Source: a virus. Taken from it: a stretch of 22,937 bases of DNA. This document shows, piece after piece, positions 1-5,471 of this stretch. The position numbers and the translations under genes are program-made. The notes below the pieces were generated by a model. It made no database searches. It had not been told where the DNA came from and saw only the letters and a program-made list of their open reading frames with translations. How positions within the stretch are numbered: position 1 is the first letter of the stretch; each line of letters starts with the position of its first letter. Location of the stretch: positions 1 through 22,937 of IMG/VR virus record IMGVR_UViG_3300017765_000071, one strand, 5' to 3'.

Positions 1-1
1 C

Positions 2-262
2 TGGGATAAAACTCGGTGGGACAAGTTAAGAAAGCTAGGCTGGATTGAAGTGTGGAGACACAGAAATAGAACAACGATTAAGTATTCTATATTTAAAACG
101 TCGTTTAAATGTAGCCAATTAATAAGTAGAATATATAGAGTATTGTTAGGTGAAGAAGACCTACCAACGTCAGAACGAAGTGTATTCTACAATAATGAAA
201 CATATACTGACAAAGTCTTTAATAAGGCTATTGATGATATGATAAAAGATACAGATAGATAA
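2..262 (+). CDS. Conserved phage protein of unknown function, 5'-truncated
   Basis: The reading frame is open from the left edge of the window to TAA at 260-262, so the true start lies outside. An internal GTG at 50 could serve as a start, but coding-like residues upstream of it (WDKTRWDKLRKLGWIEVW) argue that the gene simply continues leftwards. The visible 86 residues are basic and aromatic-rich in the first half. They end in a segment rich in D, K and Y (YTDKVFNKAIDDMIKDTDR) that I associate with small conserved proteins of uncultured marine phages. No catalytic motif is visible and I assign no function. Its stop overlaps the next start in a TAATG junction, which suggests translational coupling to the HExxH protein. 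Confidence 0.7.
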   Translation, partial: WDKTRWDKLRKLGWIEVWRHRNRTTIKYSIFKTSFKCSQLISRIYRVLLGEEDLPTSERSVFYNNETYTDKVFNKAIDDMIKDTDR

Positions 263-696
263 TGGGATTTAAACTAGGTAAAGGTAAAACGCCAATTGCT
301 TTGCGAGGAGAAATAAGAACTAAAATGAGGTTCGGCAAAGAATCTGGAGATGCTGATGCATCTGTGCCTGGAACACCTGTTATTAGAAAAAGTCTAGACC
401 CAGGTATTATGGGTGAGGCTAACATGGACGGATCAATATTCATAAGTGATCAATTAATTCCTGGTAGCTTCGAAGAAAGACAAGTAATAAATCATGAAAT
501 GCGTCATGCTACAGATATGAGGGTAGGTAAGCTATCCTACGCAGACGATCACATTATGTATAACGGTGATAGATTCGATAGAGAAACTATTAATGGTAGA
601 GATATGATCAGAGTAGATGGCCAATGGAAAGAAGCTGGAGACACTGGCTTTCCATGGGAAGATGATGCTAACAACGGAGAAGAAACAGCAATATGA
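262..696 (+). CDS. Small HExxH (zincin-like) protein, putative metallopeptidase
   Basis: A 144-aa protein with an HExxH zinc-binding signature, HEMRH, at residues 78-82, preceded by a hydrophobic/helical lead-in (RQVIN) as in zincin active-site helices. Two His/Glu pairs on one helix turn plus the catalytic Glu are what the family needs. The third zinc ligand is not obvious; D85, D95, D96 or H97 are candidates. The C-terminal part has a conserved-looking GKLSYADD...NGDRFDRE segment and ends in an acidic FPWEDDANNGEE tail. There is no signal peptide or membrane segment. The start is fixed by the TAATG overlap with the preceding gene, and the stop overlaps the holin start (ATGA at 693-696). Adjacency to a holin makes a lysis or virion peptidase role plausible, but this is inference. 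It could also be a processing protease or an inactive structural homologue. Confidence 0.6.
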   Translation: MGFKLGKGKTPIALRGEIRTKMRFGKESGDADASVPGTPVIRKSLDPGIMGEANMDGSIFISDQLIPGSFEERQVINHEMRHATDMRVGKLSYADDHIMYNGDRFDRETINGRDMIRVDGQWKEAGDTGFPWEDDANNGEETAI

Positions 697-1112
697 TACA
701 AAACGTATTAGGAGGATTATTTGGTAAAGTACTAGATAATGCAGAAGGAATTTTAGACAAGGTAATAACTACAGACAAAGAGCGTGACGAAGCTAAGTTG
801 GCTATTAAATCTGTGATGTTAGAAGCAGAGCGCGAAGCTTTTGCAAAAGAAGTTGAAGATCGCAAGTCTGCGCGTGATATGTATAAAGACGATGCTATCA
901 TACAAAAAGTATTAGCAACGTTATTCACAGTAGCATATTTTGGTATTACATTTGTAATGTTTAATTACTTTGTAACTAAAAGCTTAGAGCTAGGTGAATT
1001 TGAAATAAGCTTTATATCAACAATATTTGGTGCTATGAGCGCTAAAGTAAATACAATAATAGACTTCTTCTTCGGTGGAAGTTCAAAGAAAAACGAACAA
1101 ACAAACAAATAA
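693..1112 (+). CDS. Holin, GTA_holin_3TM-like
   Basis: A 139-aa membrane protein. Residues 1-70 are a charged amphipathic helical region containing an EVEDRKSARDMYKDDA segment. They are followed by a hydrophobic segment at about 72-95, a short charged turn, a second at about 105-128, and a hydrophilic tail (FFFGGSSKKNEQTNK). An acidic D-R-K-S-A-R stretch before the first membrane helix and an FFFG(S/G)S ending are hallmarks I know from the gene-transfer-agent holin family (GTA_holin_3TM), of similar length. The predicted role is to form inner-membrane lesions at the end of infection and release the virions or the lytic enzyme. It is coupled to the HExxH gene by a 4-bp ATGA overlap. No separate canonical endolysin (lysozyme, amidase) is visible in the window. 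Confidence 0.72.
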   Translation: MIQNVLGGLFGKVLDNAEGILDKVITTDKERDEAKLAIKSVMLEAEREAFAKEVEDRKSARDMYKDDAIIQKVLATLFTVAYFGITFVMFNYFVTKSLELGEFEISFISTIFGAMSAKVNTIIDFFFGGSSKKNEQTNK

Positions 1113-1116
1113 AATT

Positions 1117-1548
1117 ATGGGAATGAATTCAACAGCTACAGCTTATAACTTTGGCCAATTTGGTTCTACGTTTCTAAGCGGTGATGGAGCTATATTAGAT
1201 CTATCTCAGACTGACGCTAAATATTACGTTTGCGCTATAACTATGGTAAGTGCAACTAAGTTTGGTGGTAGTGGACTAGGTATTTTAGATGCTGGTAAAG
1301 GTCTTGGTTTAAGTAACACGCATTTCGCGTCTAATGAGGACACTCAAACATTAGATACTGATTGGGGTGCTGACACAAATGCAGGTGACAATGATAGTGA
1401 TCTTATAGTGTTAGATGGTAGTGGAACAGAGTTTCCTGCTGGTATGACTCTATACGGTATGTATGACTATGTAGAGTTACACGCTGGAGACGTTATATGC
1501 TACGTGGCGCCAAGACCAGATTATAGAACTAGAGCAGCTGCTATATAA
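1117..1548 (+). CDS. Small beta-rich putative virion protein
   Basis: A 143-aa protein if translation starts at ATG 1117, five bases after the holin stop; ATG 1123 is an alternative. The open frame reaches back to 1075, but that part overlaps the holin tail and the 1117 start leaves a clean junction. Glycine, aspartate and threonine are abundant, there is no membrane segment, and predicted strands alternate with Gly/Asp turns. The C-terminal pattern EFPAGMTLYGMYDYVELHAGDVICY resembles small phage structural proteins in which FPAG(V/M)T(I/L)YG precedes a final beta hairpin; I recall this pattern from marine phages but cannot name a family. It ends in a TAATG overlap with the next gene, so the two are probably made together. 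A virion role (decoration or fibre) is inference. Confidence 0.6.
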   Translation: MGMNSTATAYNFGQFGSTFLSGDGAILDLSQTDAKYYVCAITMVSATKFGGSGLGILDAGKGLGLSNTHFASNEDTQTLDTDWGADTNAGDNDSDLIVLDGSGTEFPAGMTLYGMYDYVELHAGDVICYVAPRPDYRTRAAAI

Positions 1549-1910
1549 TGGCATTAGGTAACGCAAATACATCAGCTCAAGCTAGAGGTAAAAACAAACC
1601 TGTTATTGTCCAAAGGCGTAAAGAAGTTGTTTTAGGCAAGTCTCTTTACACTCTATCTATAGATACAACTTTAACGGCCAGCGGACTTAATGGTGCTTGC
1701 AAGCTTCCCAATAGCAACGCCAATACAGTCGTTTATCACGACGGCTCATCAGACAATAGATTTTCAATGGGAACTAAAATATATACAATACCAAGAGTTA
1801 ATGATAGATTTACTCTTGCAGATGGTTTTTATCACTTTGACGACGCTGCAGGAAGCTTTGGTTACATTCAAATAACTAATATGGTAATTGTCGGCAGTGG
1901 TCGTTGCTAG
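1548..1910 (+). CDS. Small hypothetical protein, possible virion component
   Basis: A 120-aa protein whose start overlaps the preceding stop (TAATG at 1546-1550). The N-terminal 27 residues are basic and low-complexity (ALGNANTSAQARGKNKPV). The remainder looks like an antiparallel beta domain (LYTLSIDTTLTASGL... KIYTIPRVNDRFTLADGFYHFDDAAG... YIQITNMVIVGSGRC). There is no signal peptide, membrane helix or catalytic motif. Close coupling to the 143-aa beta-rich protein suggests a paired structural role. I do not recognise a family with certainty. After its stop comes a 35-bp AT-rich gap, the first real intergenic break of the cluster. Confidence 0.6.
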   Translation: MALGNANTSAQARGKNKPVIVQRRKEVVLGKSLYTLSIDTTLTASGLNGACKLPNSNANTVVYHDGSSDNRFSMGTKIYTIPRVNDRFTLADGFYHFDDAAGSFGYIQITNMVIVGSGRC

Positions 1911-1945
1911 TAAAAAAATATTAACTAATTAAATTAAATTAAATC
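1911..1945 (+). promoter_or_regulatory. AT-rich SD-less leader before the coiled-coil gene
   Basis: A 35-bp gap made only of A and T except for two C bases (one at 1926, one just before the ATG). It contains a short direct repeat, three copies of AAATT in a row (TTAAATTAAATTAAA). There is no Shine-Dalgarno sequence. Such leaders fit Bacteroidota-type initiation, which relies on A/T-rich unstructured 5' regions. Whether it also carries a promoter cannot be told; no TTG/TAnnTTTG Bacteroidota sigma signature is visible. Confidence 0.4.
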
Positions 1946-2248
1946 ATGGCAAAAAGAAAGACTCCTAAAGGAGACAAAATCGTTGACCTTAAACCTAAGG
2001 CAGACAAAATTACAGATGAACAACTTCAAAAAGTTCAAAGCATTGTAAATGCAATAAACAGAGCTCAGCTAGAGCTAGGTATGATAGAAACTAAAAAGCA
2101 CTCTTTGCTTCATCAAGTAGCTAATATTCAGGATCAACTTACCGTAATGCAAACGGAGCTTGAAAAAGAATATGGCTCAGGAGATATAAACATCCAAGAC
2201 GGAACTATAAATAGAAAAGAAAATGTCGAAGCTGATAAGAAAGATTAG
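1946..2248 (+). CDS. Small coiled-coil protein of unknown function
   Basis: A 100-aa helical protein. A basic N-terminus (AKRKTPKGDK) is followed by a first long helix at about residues 27-55 and a second at about 57-75 with heptad-like spacing (LLHQVANIQDQLTVMQTELEKE). The C-terminus is polar (GSGDINIQDGTINRKENVEADKKD). The helix-turn-helix coiled-coil layout and length are reminiscent of prefoldin-type hairpins, but I see no specific family signature. It starts after an AT-rich leader, so it may head a sub-operon running into the GroES-like and terminase genes. Its last 26 bp overlap the start of the next gene. Other possibilities are a scaffolding accessory or a packaging factor. Confidence 0.6.
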   Translation: MAKRKTPKGDKIVDLKPKADKITDEQLQKVQSIVNAINRAQLELGMIETKKHSLLHQVANIQDQLTVMQTELEKEYGSGDINIQDGTINRKENVEADKKD

Positions 2249-2444
2249 TATCGGAAAAGACTATAAGAATGACGCTATGCACTACGCCGTAGGGCAAGAA
2301 GTGTATGGTGGTCATACTATATGCGATATTATAGAGGAAGAAGACAAGTTTTCAGTTTATATTAAAAAAGGCAAAGATGTTTTGCCTTGGAAAGACTTCA
2401 ACAAGAATATGGCTGTTTCTGTAGAATACAACTTGCAATATTAA
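2223..2444 (+). CDS. Small conserved phage protein of unknown function
   Basis: A 73-aa protein (IRKISIGKDYKNDAMHYAVGQ ... YIKKGKDVLPWKDFNK ... VSVEYNLQY) with alternating short strands and a W-K-x-F motif near the C-terminus. I recall similar short proteins in uncultured marine phage contigs, always unnamed. The ATG at 2223 lies inside the 3' end of the coiled-coil gene (26-bp overlap); no later in-frame ATG would keep the IRKISIGKDY segment. Its stop overlaps the next start as TAATG at 2442-2446. No membrane segment or catalytic residues are visible. Linked position suggests a role in assembly or packaging, without direct evidence. Confidence 0.6.
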   Translation: MSKLIRKISIGKDYKNDAMHYAVGQEVYGGHTICDIIEEEDKFSVYIKKGKDVLPWKDFNKNMAVSVEYNLQY

Positions 2445-3025
2445 TGAAGAGCGTTTACAACTTTGTTGTAACACCTGTTGGACAAAGATACAACAACACT
2501 AAAAAAGTAGGTGACTCTGAGTTAATAATAAACACTGAGGTGTTTAACCACCAACACGTAAATCGTATAGCTAAAGTTATATCTACGCCTACCGTAGGTG
2601 AAACTGATATAAAGCCTGGCGACGAAGTTATAGTGCACCACAATGTTTTTAGACGATGGCACGATGTAAAAGGTAGAGAAAGAAATAGTAAGGCTTACTT
2701 TAACGAAGACACATACTTAATATCTACAGATCAAATATTCTTATACAAAAACAAAGGCAATTGGCAAGCTCCAAAAGGTTATTGTTTTGTCAAACCTATC
2801 AAAGCTGTTAATCAATTTAACACTGAGTCAGAAAGACCTTTAGTAGGTATTGTTAAGTATTCCGACGGAACTGTAGACAAAGGCGACTTAATTGGCTTTA
2901 GGCCAAGTAGCGAATATGAGTTTGTTGTTGACGGCGAAAGGCTATATAGAGTATTATCTAATTTTATTACAATTAAATATGAATATCAAGGAGACGAAGA
3001 GGAGTATAATCCAAGCTGGACATAA
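2444..3025 (+). CDS. Putative GroES-like (Hsp10/gp31-type) co-chaperonin with two tandem GroES-like folds
   Basis: A 193-aa beta-rich protein starting at the ATG of a TAATG junction; the frame is open back to 2387, but that part overlaps the previous gene. Residues about 5-103 show the order seen in GroES-type proteins: an opening strand (NFVVTPVG), a polar loop in the position of the mobile loop (18-35), RIAKVISTP, then DIKPGDEVIVHHNVF, and a closing strand TYLISTDQIFLY. Residues about 110-180 repeat this order (YCFVKPI, LVGIVKYSD, VDKGDLIGFRPS, EYEFVVDGERLYRVLSNFITIKYE). The K-x-G-D-x-(V/I) and acidic/hydrophobic closing strands are what I rely on. The predicted role is to replace or modify host GroES during capsid protein folding, as T4 gp31 does. 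The alternative is an unrelated beta-barrel protein. An acidic tail ends the protein. Confidence 0.45.
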   Translation: MKSVYNFVVTPVGQRYNNTKKVGDSELIINTEVFNHQHVNRIAKVISTPTVGETDIKPGDEVIVHHNVFRRWHDVKGRERNSKAYFNEDTYLISTDQIFLYKNKGNWQAPKGYCFVKPIKAVNQFNTESERPLVGIVKYSDGTVDKGDLIGFRPSSEYEFVVDGERLYRVLSNFITIKYEYQGDEEEYNPSWT

Positions 3026-3254
3026 AGCCGTTGAAGAACTTATCAAGGTTGCAAAAGAAGCTATTGTTGATAGTGGCGATGACATTACTGCCGATAGACT
3101 TAAGAACGCTGCTGCTACAAAAAAGCTCGCTATCTTCGATGCCTTTGAGATACTTAATCGTATACAAGAAGAAGAAGCTATACTCGAGGGTAAGACTTCT
3201 AAAGAGAAGAAAGAGAAAGTTTTTAAGGGCTTTGCCGAAGGTAGATCTAAGTAA
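2979..3254 (+). CDS. Small helical protein, candidate terminase small subunit
   Basis: A 91-aa, almost wholly helical, charged protein. The ATG at 2979 overlaps the preceding GroES-like gene by 47 bp. The frame is open upstream to 2892, but that part reads as out-of-frame shadow of the GroES-like gene. It contains an amphipathic segment AVEELIKVAKEAIVD, a turn DSGDDITADRLKNAAATKKL, a second helix FDAFEILNRIQEEEAIL, and a basic, Lys-rich tail (KTSKEKKEKVFKGFAEGRSK). Its stop overlaps the large terminase start (TAATG at 3252-3256). Small size, helical content and placement directly before terL are typical for small terminase subunits, but no DNA-binding helix-turn-helix is clear. The name is therefore positional inference. 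Confidence 0.45.
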   Translation: MNIKETKRSIIQAGHKAVEELIKVAKEAIVDSGDDITADRLKNAAATKKLAIFDAFEILNRIQEEEAILEGKTSKEKKEKVFKGFAEGRSK

Positions 3255-5467
3255 TGTACGAGCAAACTTTATACAAAATAGTAGAGCCAATAAAAAAGAC
3301 TACAATAAGTAGACTCAACAAAGGCAAGAAGTGGAAGTACGGCTACAACAAAGAGCACGATGTTGTAATACTTTCTAACAACGGTCAGATCGGCGAAATA
3401 TACGAAATACAAAATCTACGCATAGCATTACCTAAGCCGCCTAAAGATGTCTATAGCAACAAGGATAAAAAGTGGGCGCAACTTGAAAAGCCTGAAGTGC
3501 TTAAAAAAATTAAAACAATCTTTGACTGGAAAGCGTATCCAGAGGATCAAAAAGAACAGTGGCACGATTATATAGACGATGAGTTTGATAAGCGTAGCGG
3601 TGGTTTTTGGTTTAACAACAACGGAACACCTACATACATAACCGGCACGCATTATATGTATCTACAGTGGAGTAAGATTGACGTTGGAGCTCCAGACTTT
3701 CGTGAAGCAAATAGATTGTTCTTTATATTTTGGGAAGCCTGCAAAGCTGATAAACGCTGCTATGGTATGTGTTATCTTAAAAATAGACGTTCTGGTTTTT
3801 CTTTTATGAGCTCAGCTGAGGCGGTTAACTTAGCTACAATATCAAGTGATAGTAGATATGGAATACTATCGAAAAGTGGTGCTGATGCTAAAAAGATGTT
3901 TACCGATAAAGTTGTACCTATATCAATAAACTATCCTTTCTTTTTCAAACCAATACAAGATGGTATGGACAGACCAAAGTCTGAGCTAGCGTATCGTGTA
4001 CCCGCGAGTAAGTTTACTCGTAAGAAAATAGAGGTTAACGAAAAACTAGAAGAGATAAAAGGTCTTGACACTACAATTGACTGGAAGAACACGGGTGACA
4101 ACAGTTATGATGGTGAAAAGCTAGCGCTACTAGTACACGATGAGAGTGGTAAATGGGAACGACCAGATAACATACTCAATAACTGGCGGGTTACAAAAAC
4201 CTGTCTTAGGCTAGGTAGTAGAATTATAGGTAAATGCATGATGGGTTCGACATCTAACTCCTTAGACAAGGGTGGCGAAAACTTTAAAAAGCTTTACAAT
4301 GATTCAGATGTTACTAGCAGAAATAAAAACGGACAAACAAAGTCTGGCTTATATTCTCTATTCATACCAATGGAGTGGAATTATGAGGGGTTTATTGATC
4401 AGTACGGCCAACCAGTATTTAAAAGTCCAGATGATGAAGTGCTTGGACCAGACGGTGAGGTAATTGATATTGGCATAGTAGAACACTGGGAAAACGAAGC
4501 TGAAGGATTAAAAGGAGATCAAGATGGTTTAAATGAATTTTACCGTCAGTTTCCTAGAACAACAGAGCACGCTTTTAGAGACGAAGCAAAAAACAGTATA
4601 TTTAACTTAGTTAAGATATACGAACAAATAGATTATAATGAAGGAATAAGAAATAGCTCTGTAGTTAATACGGGTAATTTTCAATGGGAGCATGGCATTA
4701 AGGATTCTAAGGTAGTTTTCTATCCTGATCCAAAAGGAAGGTTCAATATAAGTTGGACGCCACCTCACCACCTTCAGAATAAAACAATAACAAAGAACGG
4801 GGTTAAATATCCAGGTAACGAGCACATGGGTGCTTTTGGGTGTGATAGCTACGATATTAGTGGAACAGTTGACGGAAGAGGATCTAAAGGTGCTTTACAC
4901 GGATTAACTAAGTTCAGCATGGAAGATGCGCCACCTAATCACATGTTCTTAGAATATATTGCAAGACCACAAACCGCTGAAATATTTTTTGAAGACGTAC
5001 TAATGGCATTAGTTTTTTATGGTATGCCAATACTAGCAGAGAATAACAAGCCTAGATTACTTTACTACTTAAAGCGTAGAGGTTACAGAGGTTTCAGCAT
5101 GAATAGACCTGACAAGGTTTGGAATAAATTATCTGTTGCGGAAAAAGAAGTTGGTGGTATACCAAACTCTAGTGAAGATATAAAGCAAGCTCACGCTGCC
5201 GCTATAGAAATGTACGTGCAAAACCATGTTGGCCATCTAGGTGATGGTAGCTATGGTAATGTTTATTTCAACCAAACGCTAAACGAGTGGAGTAAGTTTG
5301 ATATTAATAAGCGTACGAAGTTTGATGCTGCTATAAGCTCAGGGCTAGCTATAATGGCTTGCAATAGACATTTGTATAGACCACACGCAGAAGTGAAAAA
5401 ACCAAAATTAAACATAAACATATCACGGTACACAAACACTGGTGGTACATCTAAAATAATAAAATAA
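3254..5467 (+). CDS. terL: Terminase large subunit (ATPase-nuclease packaging motor)
   Basis: A 737-aa protein that cuts concatemeric DNA and pumps it through the portal. The ATPase half shows a variant Walker A, KNRRSGFSF at 176-184, with the lysine at the start of the loop, as in lambda gpA, rather than before the Ser/Thr. A Walker B with catalytic Glu, LALLVHDE, ends at E297 (D296). A coupling motif III, MGSTSN, lies at 330-335. The nuclease half is RNase H-like: D531 and D534 (CDSYD), a middle acidic residue probably E596 (AENNKP), and D691 (KFDAA) near the end. Residues 1-90 are an N-terminal extension before the conserved ATPase region. The start is fixed by TAATG. It is followed four bases later by the portal gene, the classical order. 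Confidence 0.9.
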   Translation: MYEQTLYKIVEPIKKTTISRLNKGKKWKYGYNKEHDVVILSNNGQIGEIYEIQNLRIALPKPPKDVYSNKDKKWAQLEKPEVLKKIKTIFDWKAYPEDQKEQWHDYIDDEFDKRSGGFWFNNNGTPTYITGTHYMYLQWSKIDVGAPDFREANRLFFIFWEACKADKRCYGMCYLKNRRSGFSFMSSAEAVNLATISSDSRYGILSKSGADAKKMFTDKVVPISINYPFFFKPIQDGMDRPKSELAYRVPASKFTRKKIEVNEKLEEIKGLDTTIDWKNTGDNSYDGEKLALLVHDESGKWERPDNILNNWRVTKTCLRLGSRIIGKCMMGSTSNSLDKGGENFKKLYNDSDVTSRNKNGQTKSGLYSLFIPMEWNYEGFIDQYGQPVFKSPDDEVLGPDGEVIDIGIVEHWENEAEGLKGDQDGLNEFYRQFPRTTEHAFRDEAKNSIFNLVKIYEQIDYNEGIRNSSVVNTGNFQWEHGIKDSKVVFYPDPKGRFNISWTPPHHLQNKTITKNGVKYPGNEHMGAFGCDSYDISGTVDGRGSKGALHGLTKFSMEDAPPNHMFLEYIARPQTAEIFFEDVLMALVFYGMPILAENNKPRLLYYLKRRGYRGFSMNRPDKVWNKLSVAEKEVGGIPNSSEDIKQAHAAAIEMYVQNHVGHLGDGSYGNVYFNQTLNEWSKFDINKRTKFDAAISSGLAIMACNRHLYRPHAEVKKPKLNINISRYTNTGGTSKIIK

Positions 5468-5471
5468 AAAT

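Noticed and set aside
262-696. HExxH protein as the prohead maturation protease
   Set aside because: It sits in the lysis-side cluster far from scaffold and coat, and phage prohead proteases are typically serine-type; kept as a peptidase of unknown target.
668-928. Minus-strand open frame across the HExxH/holin junction
   Set aside because: Antisense to two well-supported genes; no start context, no recognisable domain.
1075-1116. Upstream extension of the 143-aa protein into the holin tail
   Set aside because: The extra residues (Lys/Thr/Asn-rich) are just the holin end in another frame; ATG 1117 gives a clean gene boundary.
2223-2248. Programmed frameshift between the coiled-coil gene and the 73-aa gene
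   Set aside because: They overlap by 26 bp in different frames, but there is no slippery heptamer and the second gene has its own ATG.
2387-2443. Upstream extension of the GroES-like protein
   Set aside because: It overlaps the preceding gene fully, while ATG 2444 sits in a TAATG junction like others in the cluster.
2892-2978. Upstream extension of the candidate small terminase
   Set aside because: Hydrophobic out-of-frame reading of the GroES-like gene; ATG 2979 begins the charged helical protein.
2954-3290. Two overlapping minus-strand frames of over 100 codons
   Set aside because: They lie antisense to the small helical gene and the terL start; the + strand frames have coupled TAATG junctions and sensible proteins, while these read as Ser/Leu/Phe-rich mirror sequences.
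3031-3312. A + strand 93-codon frame overlapping the small terminase candidate and terL start
   Set aside because: Leu/Lys/Arg-rich shadow of the neighbouring frame without a leader or family features.
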